DNA from: Salinisphaera orenii subsp. orenii MK-B5
GTDB taxonomy: Bacteria > Pseudomonadota > Gammaproteobacteria > Nevskiales > Salinisphaeraceae
DNA length: 37,020 nucleotides
Reading direction: 5' to 3'
NCBI RefSeq assembly: GCF_003788635.1
Contig: NZ_AYKH01000020.1
Span: forward strand, 1-37,020
In this document: piece by piece, positions 1-7,034 of the stretch
Layout: every line of letters begins with the position of its first letter
Position numbering within the stretch: position 1 is the first letter of the stretch
The notes under the pieces: generated by a model
The model's input: the letters and a program-made list of their open reading frames with translations, nothing else
What the model was told of the DNA's origin: nothing
The model's database searches: none
Position numbers and translations under genes: made by a program

Positions 1-66
1 CATCCGACATGCTGTGTCGTCGATCAGAAGTATTAGTGCCCTATGTCAACATATCTCGTGACGACA

Positions 67-94
67 TGCCCTAAGTGTTTGATCCCGGACTTTG
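67..94. repeat. Left inverted repeat of the IS481-family element
   Basis: This stretch is an imperfect inverted match to 1059-1086. Both arms share the cores GTGTTT, TCCCGG and TTTG when one is reverse-complemented. It lies just upstream of the transposase gene, as expected for an IS481 terminal repeat. Bases 44-66 may belong to the true outer tip, but they have no counterpart at the right end, so the outer boundary and any target duplication cannot be set. Confidence 0.6.
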
Positions 95-131
95 ATGGTG
101 CATTATTTTCCCAGGAATGGAGAGATGCACT

Positions 132-1082
132 ATGGGCCAGGTTTTACACGGCAGCGCCACAACGACAGCGGCAGTCCGTCGAGCAATACAAAATAGTCAA
201 GAGAGCCTGAGAGCGCTTTCAAAGCGCTACGGCATCAATCAAAAGACCGTCGCGAAGTGGAAAAACCGGACGGCCACGGTCGACTTAAAAACGGGGCCGA
301 GGCACCCGAAGTCGACAGTTCTGTCAGTCGAGGACGAGGCGGTGATTGTGGCCTTTCGTCGGCATACACTGTTGCCGTTGGACGACTGCTTGTATGCGCT
401 ACAGCCGACGCTGCCGCATTTGAGTCGCTCGTCATTACATCGCTGTCTGCAGCGCCACGGCATCAGCCGCCTGCCCGATGTTGAAGGTGACAAGCCTGCA
501 AAACGCAAGTTCAAGGCCTATCCGATTGGCTATTTTCACATCGACATCGCCGAACTGCGTACGGCCGAGGGCAGGCTCTATCTCTTTGTCGCCATTGATC
601 GGACCTCAAAGTTCGCTTATGCCGAACTCCACGAGAAAGCCGGCAAAATGGGCGCCGCCCAGTTCCTACGCAACCTTGTGGCCTCCGTACCCTATGCCAT
701 TCACACGATCCTCACGGACAACGGGATTCAGTTCACGAATCGCCCACAGGATCGCTATGCGTCAGAGCATATCTTCGATCGAGTGTGTCGGGAAAACGCC
801 GTCGAACATCGGCTAACCAAGGTCAAGCACCCTTGGACCAACGGCCAGGTCGAACGCATGAATCGGACTATCAAAGAAGCGACCGTCAAGCGCTTCTACT
901 ACGAAGCTCACAGTCAGCTTCGCCAGCACCTTGCCGACTTTATCGACGCTTATAACTTCGCCCGGCGTCTGAAGACGCTACGCGGCCTCACCCCCTACGA
1001 ACACATCTGCCAATGCTGGACAAACGAGCCGCAGAGATTCAGGCTCAATCCACTCCATCAAATGCCGGGACTAAACACCTAA
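132..1082 (+). CDS. IS481-family transposase, DDE type
   Basis: This is a transposase of 316 residues that would cut and join the ends of its own element. An N-terminal helix-turn-helix (about residues 20-50, with LSKRYGINQKTVAKWK) is followed by an rve-type catalytic core. The DDE triad is visible as D138 (HIDIAEL), D196 (LTDNG) and E241 (GQVERMNR), and this spacing and length fit IS481. The ATG at 132 (MGQVLHGSA) is preferred because family members begin this way; an in-frame ATG at 117 would add five residues. The stop codon lies inside the right inverted repeat, which is usual for this family. The frame is intact, so the protein may be functional. The element itself is doubtful because its right outer end runs straight into an IS30 remnant. 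Confidence 0.88.
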   Translation: MGQVLHGSATTTAAVRRAIQNSQESLRALSKRYGINQKTVAKWKNRTATVDLKTGPRHPKSTVLSVEDEAVIVAFRRHTLLPLDDCLYALQPTLPHLSRSSLHRCLQRHGISRLPDVEGDKPAKRKFKAYPIGYFHIDIAELRTAEGRLYLFVAIDRTSKFAYAELHEKAGKMGAAQFLRNLVASVPYAIHTILTDNGIQFTNRPQDRYASEHIFDRVCRENAVEHRLTKVKHPWTNGQVERMNRTIKEATVKRFYYEAHSQLRQHLADFIDAYNFARRLKTLRGLTPYEHICQCWTNEPQRFRLNPLHQMPGLNT

Positions 1083-1086
1083 GGCT
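1059..1086. repeat. Right inverted repeat of the IS481-family element
   Basis: This is the partner of 67-94 and contains the transposase stop codon at 1080-1082. The similarity to the left end ends at about 1086. From there the sequence reads directly into the IS30-like transposase frame (LHGGIRPAKR), so this is the apparent junction between the two elements. Confidence 0.55.
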
Positions 1087-1737
1087 GCACGGCGGCATTC
1101 GGCCGGCCAAGCGCGTGCGTGCGGCTCGGGCCTTGTCGTCGACAGATCGAGAGGAGATTTCTCGCGGCTTGGCTTGCGAGCGATCTATTCGGGATATCGC
1201 GCGTCGGATTGGCCGGGCACCCTCGACGGTGAGTCGAGAAGTATCACGCAATGGCGGGCGGCGTCGTTACCGTGCGGCCCAAGCGGATAGTTGTGCCTGG
1301 GATCGGGCACGACGCCCCAAGCCATGTCAGCTCGCCCAGAACGCGTCGTTACGCCGTATCGTGGCGGATAAGCTGGCTGAAGATTGGTCACCCGAGCAGA
1401 TCGCCGGCTGGCTCCGACGGCGCTATCCAGACGTGGCTATGCAGGTATCCCACGAAACCATCTATCGAAGCCTCGACATCCAGACGCGCGGTGTGCTGAA
1501 AAAGGAACTGCAGAAACACCTGCGTACGCAGCGTGTGTTCCGACAGTCACGCCACGGCAATCTCGGTCGGATGCCGCAGTTCGATCAAGGATGCGATCTC
1601 GATATCCCAACGGCCGCCCGAAGTGGACGATCGTGCCGTGCCCGGCCACTGGGAAGGCGATCTACTCTCGGGCTCGACCAACACGCATATTGCGACGCTT
1701 GTCGAGCGCACTTCCCGCTTCACGATGCTTGTAAGCG
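1083..1737 (+). pseudogene. IS30-family transposase, frameshifted and truncated at both ends
   Basis: The reading frame from about 1083 gives the IS30 N-terminal region, with a helix-turn-helix (REEISRGLACERSIRDIARR, then GRAPSTVSREVSRNGG) and the WSPEQIAGWL and VSHETIYRSL motifs. Around 1575-1585 the homology jumps to another frame, which continues as IKDAISISQRPPEVDD and then VPGHWEGDLLSGS, THIATLVERTSRFTMLV. VPGHWEGDL carries the first catalytic Asp of IS30 transposases. The rest of the catalytic domain, with the second Asp and the Glu, is missing because homology stops at about 1735, ten bases before a large palindrome. The 5' end is replaced by the IS481 right end. The gene cannot make an active transposase. 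Confidence 0.85.
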
Positions 1738-1745
1738 CGCAAATT

Positions 1746-1789
1746 AGGGTCAGGTCTTGCATTTTGCGCAAAATGCAAGACCTGACCCT
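1746..1789. repeat. 44-bp perfect palindrome made of two facing REP-like motifs
   Basis: The left half (1746-1767) begins AGGGTCAGGTCTTGCATT and the right half (1768-1789) is its exact reverse complement. The arm is the same motif that recurs singly at 1967, 4482, 4559 and 6960. A two-copy inverted arrangement resembles a BIME, the paired form of REP sequences mobilised by RAYT transposases. It lies exactly where the IS30 remnant ends and the Mrr-like remnant begins. Confidence 0.85.
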
Positions 1790-1966
1790 GATGACCGCGT
1801 TTTTTATGGTCCGTGATGGCATTGGCTGGGCCGGGTCGGCATCCGGCAATGTCTATCTCGTATCCATGAGTGAGCCGTTTCGGGATGGCGCACTGGAGCC
1901 ATTGGCTTGGTTAGCGCTAGGCGTTTGTTGGTTTGCGTCCGTCGTTTCGCTATTCAAAGGAGCAAT
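1790..1966 (+). pseudogene. Remnant 1 of an Mrr-like membrane endonuclease N-terminus
   Basis: The frame reads MTAFFMVRDGIGWAGSASGN, then VYLVSMSEPFRDGALEPLAW and LALGVCWFASVVSLFKGAM. It is clearly related to the intact-looking start of the copy at 2044 (IAFVAIRYGIGWAALASGH). The pattern of two hydrophobic segments separated by a short loop matches, from memory, the N-terminus of Mrr-family restriction endonucleases that begin with a basic, Arg-rich leader. The nuclease domain is absent. It is cut off on the left by the palindrome and on the right by the next REP-like hairpin. Confidence 0.45.
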
Positions 1967-1986
1967 GGGGTCAGGTCTTGCATTGC
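1962..1986 (+). repeat. REP-like hairpin, copy 2
   Basis: GCAATG at 1962-1967 pairs perfectly with CATTGC at 1981-1986. The enclosed bases are GGGTCAGGTCTTG, the motif shared with the other copies. The hairpin stands between the two Mrr-like remnants. Confidence 0.7.
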
Positions 1987-2043
1987 CACATCGGCAAAAT
2001 CGGCGTAAGTTCAGTAGGGCGGTAAAGCGACTCGGGCGGCCGG

Positions 2044-2420
2044 ATGGCTCGCGGACGTAGAAGAAAACGCCGAAGCGGCTTCGATGAAATGACGTCGTTG
2101 CCTTGGCCGGTGGGTCTCGTGGCGGGCGTTATCGCGTTTGTCGCGATTCGGTACGGCATCGGCTGGGCTGCATTGGCATCCGGCCATGCGTATCTCGTAC
2201 CGATGAGCGAAGGGTTGCGTGGGTCGCGCTTGGTATTTTTCCGCTGGCGTCGGGTTTCGCTATTCGAACGCAAGGGCTCGCGGGATCCAGGCAACGCGCC
2301 GCCGGGTCGTCGCGTGCTGACGGTGCGGCCGCGTTCCGGGCACAACATGATCGGGTTGCCCGGGCTCGAAATGGCGTTCCCGCTACGAGTCCAAAACCTG
2401 ATAGGTTCGATCCAAAGGGC
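2044..2420 (+). pseudogene. Remnant 2 of an Mrr-like membrane endonuclease N-terminus, frameshifted
   Basis: The frame opens with a basic leader (MARGRRRKRRSGFDEM), then a membrane segment (LPWPVGLVAGVIAFVAIRY) and GIGWAALASGHAYLVPMSEG. After about 2215 the similarity to remnant 1 continues in another frame, as VAWVALGIFPLASGFA, so at least one frameshift is present. No nuclease motif follows. The leader and first membrane helix look like those of Mrr-family proteins with an N-terminal membrane anchor; this is recognition from memory, not a search result. It is most likely a dead gene whose 5' end is better preserved than that of remnant 1. Confidence 0.45.
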
Positions 2421-2488
2421 ATGAATAAGCCCTTGTGCGTTCTCCCGATGCTTCAGTCGTCGGCCGAGAACCTATCCATGCGACAACC

Positions 2489-2508
2489 CGGGTGGATCGA
2501 TTCACCCG
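2489..2508 (+). promoter_or_regulatory. Leader hairpin upstream of the flavin monooxygenase gene
   Basis: CGGGTGGA (2489-2496) pairs with TTCACCCG (2501-2508) around a TCGA loop, with one G-T pair. It ends four bases before a strong Shine-Dalgarno sequence (AAAGGAGGA, 2512-2520). As DNA it could be an operator; as RNA it could influence translation. The sequence alone does not decide between these. Confidence 0.4.
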
Positions 2509-2523
2509 TCCAAAGGAGGAGAT

Positions 2524-4335
2524 ATGGGCTCAACCCAGCCTGAGGCGCGTGCGCTTACCGAGTGGCTCGCCGCATTCGAGACTGCGCTCAGCAACAACGA
2601 CGTCGACGCCGTCAGTGCGCTGTTCGCAGATGATTGCTACTGGCGCGATCTGGTCGTGTTCACCTGGAATATCAAGACGCTGGAGGGCCGCGATTCGATT
2701 CGCGACATGCTGAGCGCAATGCTGGGCAACGTGCGCCCCCATGACTTCACGATCGACGGCGAGGCCACCGAACTCGAGGGCGTCGTGGAAGGCTGGTTTA
2801 CCTTCAACACCGGCGTGTCCCATGCACAGGGCCATGTCCGCCTGATCAATGGCAAGGCGTGGACCGTACTCACCGCCATCACGGACCTCATCGATCACCC
2901 CGAAGCCACGGGCCATCACCGGCCACTCGGCACCGTGCACCGGATCGAACCCGAACGCCCGAACTGGCTCGAGCGTCAGAAAGAACATCAGGCGCGTCTC
3001 GGCTATTCCGAGCAACCCTATTGCGTGATCGTCGGCGGTGGCCAGGCCGGCATCGCGCTGGCGGCGCGTCTGAAACAGCTGGACGTGCCCACCCTGATCG
3101 TCGAGCGCAACGAACGGGCCGGCGATTCCTGGCGTAACCGTTACCGATCGCTGTGCCTGCACGATCCGGTCTGGTATGACCATCTCCCTTATATTCGATT
3201 TCCGGAGAACTGGCCGGTATTCACGCCCAAGGACAAGATGGGCGATTGGCTGGAGATGTACACGAAGGTGATGGAGCTCGACTACTGGAGCGCCACTGAA
3301 TGTACCAGTGCGCAGTACGACGAAACGCGAGAGGAATGGCGCGTCGACGTCGAGTTCACCGGTGACGGCGAAAGACAGTCGCACACACTGCGGCCCAAGC
3401 ATCTGATCATGGCCACCGGCGCACTGGGCATGCCCAATGTGCCGGAGATCCCGGGGGCGAGCGATTTCAACGGCACGCTGCACCACTCCAGTGAACACCC
3501 CGGCGGCAAGGGGTACGCCGGCAAGCGCTGCATCGTGTTGGGAGCCAACAACTCGGCCCACGATATCGCGGCCGATCTGTGGGCGAACGGGGCCGACGTG
3601 ACCATGATCCAGCGGTCATCGACACACGTGGTGAAGTCGGATTCGTTCTGCGAACTGTCCCTGGGCGCGCTCTATTCACAGGAAGCCACCGAGAACGGGC
3701 TGGATGTCGACCAGGCCGACATGCTGTTCGCATCGACGCCCTATGCGGTTCTGCCCCAGATGGCCGGCGGGATGGGCGCACTGCTTCGCGAGCGGGACGC
3801 CGATTTTTATGAGCGTCTGGAACAGACCGGGTTCATGCTCGATTTCGGCGGCGACGATACGGGCCTGCTGATGAAAGCGCTTCGGCGCGGCGGCGGCTAC
3901 TACATCGATGTCGGCGCTTCGGAGCTCCTGATCGAGGGCAAGATCGGCTTGCGCAGCCGCGTGAGTATTGACCACATCAAGTCGGATTCCGTGGTCCTCA
4001 CGGATGGTGAGGAGCTGCCGGCGGATGTGATCATCCTCGCGACCGGGTACGGCTCGATGAATAACTTCGCGGCCGAACTGATCTCGCAGGAGGTGGCCGA
4101 CCGCGTCGGCAAATGCTGGGGCCTCGGGTCGGATACACCCAAGGATCCCGGCCCCTGGGAAGGCGAACTGCGCAACATGTGGAAACCCACGCAGCAACCC
4201 GGGCTGTGGTTTCATAGCGGCAATCTGCACCTGTCGCGCCACTACTCACGTTACCTCGCGCTCCAGCTCAAGGCGCGAATGGAAGGTATCGATACCCCGG
4301 TGTATGGCATTCCCGAGGTTCACCACCTGGAATGA
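2524..4335 (+). CDS. Flavin-containing monooxygenase-like protein with an N-terminal NTF2/SnoaL-like domain
   Basis: This is a predicted cytosolic FAD- and NADPH-dependent monooxygenase of 603 residues, in the FMO/YUCCA/Baeyer-Villiger group. Residues about 5-130 look like an NTF2/SnoaL-like cone (WLAAFETALSNNDVDAVSAL, then FADDCYWRD). The FAD-binding Rossmann motif VIVGGGQAGIALAARL starts at residue 168, and the second, NADPH-binding fold has VLGANNSAHDIAADL at about 338-352. Between them, DFNGTLHHSSEHPGG resembles the FMO signature FxGxxxHS. LATGYGSM near residue 505 fits the C-terminal FMO motif. Initiation at 2524 is strongly supported by AAAGGAGGA just upstream. The substrate cannot be told from sequence. 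It is intact within a zone of broken genes, has no obvious partner, and is followed by a strong hairpin. Confidence 0.87.
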   Translation: MGSTQPEARALTEWLAAFETALSNNDVDAVSALFADDCYWRDLVVFTWNIKTLEGRDSIRDMLSAMLGNVRPHDFTIDGEATELEGVVEGWFTFNTGVSHAQGHVRLINGKAWTVLTAITDLIDHPEATGHHRPLGTVHRIEPERPNWLERQKEHQARLGYSEQPYCVIVGGGQAGIALAARLKQLDVPTLIVERNERAGDSWRNRYRSLCLHDPVWYDHLPYIRFPENWPVFTPKDKMGDWLEMYTKVMELDYWSATECTSAQYDETREEWRVDVEFTGDGERQSHTLRPKHLIMATGALGMPNVPEIPGASDFNGTLHHSSEHPGGKGYAGKRCIVLGANNSAHDIAADLWANGADVTMIQRSSTHVVKSDSFCELSLGALYSQEATENGLDVDQADMLFASTPYAVLPQMAGGMGALLRERDADFYERLEQTGFMLDFGGDDTGLLMKALRRGGGYYIDVGASELLIEGKIGLRSRVSIDHIKSDSVVLTDGEELPADVIILATGYGSMNNFAAELISQEVADRVGKCWGLGSDTPKDPGPWEGELRNMWKPTQQPGLWFHSGNLHLSRHYSRYLALQLKARMEGIDTPVYGIPEVHHLE

Positions 4336-4434
4336 ATCCTCGCCCGTATCAACTTGCAACTGTCATCTGTGGCACGGCAGGCACAGAAGCGCCCGACAGG
4401 CGTAATGGCCTCGGATGGCGTTGCTCGAAAGGTT

Positions 4435-4468
4435 CGGCGGTGATGGCGAGAGTGCGCCATCACCGTCG
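4435..4468 (+). terminator. Strong hairpin downstream of the monooxygenase gene
   Basis: GGTGATGGCG (4439-4448) pairs perfectly with CGCCATCACC (4455-4464). The stem extends by four more pairs to 4435 and 4468, including one G-T pair. There is no T-tract, so it is not a classical intrinsic terminator. It may stabilise the mRNA 3' end or be another REP-type element, since two motif hairpins follow at once. Confidence 0.4.
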
Positions 4469-4474
4469 CCACCG

Positions 4475-4504
4475 GTGCAATGGGGTCAGGTCGTGCATTG
4501 GCAC
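4475..4504 (+). repeat. REP-like hairpin, copy 3
   Basis: GTGCAATG (4475-4482) pairs with CATTGGCAC (4496-4504) with a single bulged G. The loop side carries GGGGTCAGGTCGTGCATTG (4482-4500), differing from copy 2 at one base of the core. Confidence 0.65.
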
Positions 4505-4550
4505 ACGGCGGATTAAACTCAACTTCGAACCGCAACGGCAAGGGGCTTAC

Positions 4551-4579
4551 GCACAACAGGGGTCAGGCTTGCGTTGTGC
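4551..4579 (+). repeat. REP-like hairpin, copy 4
   Basis: GCACAAC (4551-4557) pairs perfectly with GTTGTGC (4573-4579) around a loop containing GGGGTCAGGCTTGC. The stem differs in sequence from copies 2 and 3 but is again self-complementary, so base pairing and not primary sequence is conserved at the stem. Confidence 0.65.
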
Positions 4580-4752
4580 ATAGCCACGGTTCGATTCACC
4601 TCAAAGCGCAACACAAGGCAGCCAGGCCCGCCCGTAACGCCGAGAATTCGGGCGGCCAAAATATGCCGGTCCTTAGCCCAATAAACAGTCTGATTCGTCC
4701 GTAGTATCGTGAACCCGGGGCCGAGGGTTTGACTTGAATTATTGGGGGCACC

Positions 4753-6684
4753 ATGGACGACCAGCCTGATCGCTTGCTTGCGGAGTATTTCGGTTACGAC
4801 CGTTTCCAGCCCGGCCAGCGTGAAGTGATAGAGCACTTGTTGGCTGGCCGTTCCGCGGCGGCGGTATTTCCCACCGGCGGCGGTAAATCGCTGTGCTATC
4901 AACTGCCGGCGTTGGCGTTGCCGGGTATCACCCTGGTGGTGTCGCCGTTGATCGCGTTGATGAAGGATCAGATCGATGCGTTGAGCGCCCGTGGCATTGC
5001 CGCGCAGCGGCTGGATTCGAGCCTCGACGCCGAGGGTTACCGCGCTGTGATGGATCGCCTGCGTTCAGGCGAACTGCGTCTTTTGTATGTGGCGCCGGAG
5101 CGTTTCAACAACGAACGTTTTAGGCAAACGCTGAGCCAATTGCGGGTATCGCTGTTTGCGGTGGACGAGGCGCATTGCATCTCGGAATGGGGGCACAATT
5201 TCCGCCCCGATTATCTGAAGTTGATTGGTTTCGCCAAGGCGGCCAAGGCCGAGCGTCTGTTGGCACTGACCGCGACTGCCACGCCCACCGTGCTGGACGA
5301 CATTTGCCGGGTACTCGATATCGGGGCCGACTGTGCCGTGCGTACGGATTTCTACCGTCCCAACCTGAAGCTGCTGTTCTCGCCGACCACGGTGGAACAG
5401 CGTGACCGTGATTTGCTGGCGCGTCTAAGCGAGCGGCCCGCCGGTCCGACAATCGTTTATGTGACCCTTCAGCGTACCGCGGAGCAGGTGGCGCAACGGC
5501 TGGCCGATGCGGGCCATCCGGCGCGGGCCTACCACGCCGGTATGGATAGCGATAAGCGCAGCGTGGTGCAGGAATGGTTCGTGCGTTCGAACGACGGCAT
5601 TGTGGTGGCGACGATCGCGTTCGGCATGGGCATCGACAAGGCCAACATCCGCTACGTCTATCACTACAACTTGCCCAAGAGCCTGGAAAACTACGCACAG
5701 GAGATCGGCCGAGCCGGGCGCGACGGCGAGGATGCCGTGTGCGAGATGCTGGCTTGCGCCGACGACCAGAACACGCTGGAAAATTTCGTTTATGGCGATA
5801 CGCCCACGGCGGCAGCGATCGATTCGTTCTTGCACGACATATTCGCGCAGGAAGACGAATTCGATATCAACTTATCGGCGCTGGCCCGCGCGCATGATCT
5901 ACGCGAGTTGGTCGCGCGCACGCTGCTGACCTATCTGGAATTGCAGGGATACCTGAAGGGCGGCACGCCGTTTTACGCCAGTTATCGATTTCGGCCGAAG
6001 ATGGCGTCGCAGGACATACTGGCCCGGTTCCAGGGACAACGCCGGCAGTTCCTGGCCGAGTTGCTAGGCCGGGCGCACAAGGCCCGCACCTGGTTTGACC
6101 TGGATGTGGATAGCGCGGTCGCCGAGATGCGGCAGCCGCGCGAGCGTATCGTCGCGGCGCTGGATTATCTCGGCGAGCAGGACATGCTGGAAGTCACCGC
6201 GGCCGGCGTGCGTCATCGCTACCGGATTCTGCAGCGCCCCGACAGCGTGAAGGCATTGGCCGCCACGCTGTACGAGCACGCGCTGCGCCGCGAGGAGAGC
6301 GAGTTGGCGCGATTGCAGCAGGTGCTTGCGCTGATCGAAGCGGACGAGTGCCAGGTGGCGGCCTTGAGCGCGCACTTTGGCGAACAGCGCGAGCCCTGCG
6401 GCCACTGCTCCTGGTGCTTGAATGACGGCAAACCGGCGCGGATCCCGGCCCGTCGCAAGACCGAGATCGATCCGGCCGTATGGAACGAGACGGCAACGCT
6501 GCGACGACAACACCCCGAGGTATTGGGCCCGGCGCGTGTTGTCGCGCGCTTCTTGTGTGGCGTTCCATCGCCGTCGCTGTCCAAGGCGAAACTTACGCGC
6601 CACGCCCTGTTTGGCAGCCTGGCTCATGTGCCGTTCGCGGCAGTGGAAGAACGCGCCCAGGATTCCGCCCCGCCGGCAGCGTGA
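4753..6684 (+). CDS. recQ: RecQ-family ATP-dependent DNA helicase
   Basis: This 643-residue superfamily 2 helicase would unwind DNA 3' to 5' in recombination and fork repair. The Walker A motif TGGGKS is at residues 41-46, the DEAH box starts at residue 138 and is followed by CISEWGHNFRPDY, and motif III is LTATAT. Motif VI appears as QEIGRAGRDG. The RecQ zinc site is visible as C533, then C549, C552 and C555 in CGHCSWC. No clear HRDC domain follows the winged-helix region, so it resembles shorter RecQ proteins. The start at 4753 follows GGGGGCACC. It has no operon partner: hairpins lie upstream and a gene remnant on the other strand lies downstream. It could be the main chromosomal recQ or a second, mobile-zone paralogue. 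Confidence 0.93.
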   Translation: MDDQPDRLLAEYFGYDRFQPGQREVIEHLLAGRSAAAVFPTGGGKSLCYQLPALALPGITLVVSPLIALMKDQIDALSARGIAAQRLDSSLDAEGYRAVMDRLRSGELRLLYVAPERFNNERFRQTLSQLRVSLFAVDEAHCISEWGHNFRPDYLKLIGFAKAAKAERLLALTATATPTVLDDICRVLDIGADCAVRTDFYRPNLKLLFSPTTVEQRDRDLLARLSERPAGPTIVYVTLQRTAEQVAQRLADAGHPARAYHAGMDSDKRSVVQEWFVRSNDGIVVATIAFGMGIDKANIRYVYHYNLPKSLENYAQEIGRAGRDGEDAVCEMLACADDQNTLENFVYGDTPTAAAIDSFLHDIFAQEDEFDINLSALARAHDLRELVARTLLTYLELQGYLKGGTPFYASYRFRPKMASQDILARFQGQRRQFLAELLGRAHKARTWFDLDVDSAVAEMRQPRERIVAALDYLGEQDMLEVTAAGVRHRYRILQRPDSVKALAATLYEHALRREESELARLQQVLALIEADECQVAALSAHFGEQREPCGHCSWCLNDGKPARIPARRKTEIDPAVWNETATLRRQHPEVLGPARVVARFLCGVPSPSLSKAKLTRHALFGSLAHVPFAAVEERAQDSAPPAA

Positions 6685-6687
6685 GAA

Positions 6688-6840
6688 TCACTGGCGCTGT
6701 GGTCGGTTACGCGCGGACGGCAAAGTCAGATGGGTGGGTCGGACAAGCGCCGGGGTCGACGCGCTGCTCCAATCCGCCGATGCATCAAGCCAATCGTCCA
6801 GCCATTCGATAAACCGGCGCATCTTGGCGTCGACCCGGCG
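6688..6840 (-). pseudogene. 3' remnant of a LysR-type regulator
   Basis: On the minus strand a short frame reads HFRGGLPRRVDAK and then MRRFIEWLDDWLDA before a non-homologous tail and a stop at 6690-6688. The pattern RV..MRRFIEWL is typical of the last helix of LysR substrate-binding domains, which commonly end in a phrase like VRxFIDWL. Nothing of the DNA-binding domain remains upstream. The call rests on about 25 residues and is tentative. Confidence 0.4.
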
Positions 6841-7034
6841 CGGTAATCCCCCCCGAAAATGAGTGCTCTTGGATTCAGGCGGTCAGTGCAACACCACTCA
6901 TGTAGCAACGAGATGAGGTGTTGTTCTCATGGCCGCGACATCGAAACCGGAGGAACTTTGGGGTCAGGTCTTGCGTTTTGCATCCTCGTGCGTTGCGCGC
7001 TAGCGTTGAGACGTGGCCGTAGCGCGAGTGACAA
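6841..7034. other. Gap with an inverted repeat and REP-like copy 5
   Basis: AACACC-AC-TCAT (6890-6901) is inverted as ATGAGGTGTT (6913-6922) with a two-base bulge. REP-like copy 5 follows at 6950-6987. No gene is evident. Confidence 0.5.
6950..6987 (+). repeat. REP-like motif, copy 5
   Basis: GGGGTCAGGTCTTGCGTTTT starts at 6960 and matches the core of the other copies almost exactly. The flanks GAGGA (6950-6954) and TCCTC (6983-6987) are complementary, giving a looser stem than in copies 2 to 4. It precedes the NERD-domain gene by about 50 bases. Confidence 0.6.

Larger units (their letters stand above)
4336..4752. other. Non-coding gap holding three hairpins
   Basis: No convincing gene is present between the monooxygenase and recQ. 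The region contains a strong hairpin at 4435-4468 and two REP-like hairpins at 4475-4504 and 4551-4579. GGGGGC directly before the recQ ATG is its likely ribosome-binding site. Confidence 0.6.

Noticed and set aside
4435-4579. Three adjacent hairpins as a short CRISPR or tandem regulatory array
   Set aside because: The first hairpin is unrelated in sequence, stems differ and spacing is irregular. Two of the three match the dispersed REP-like motif.
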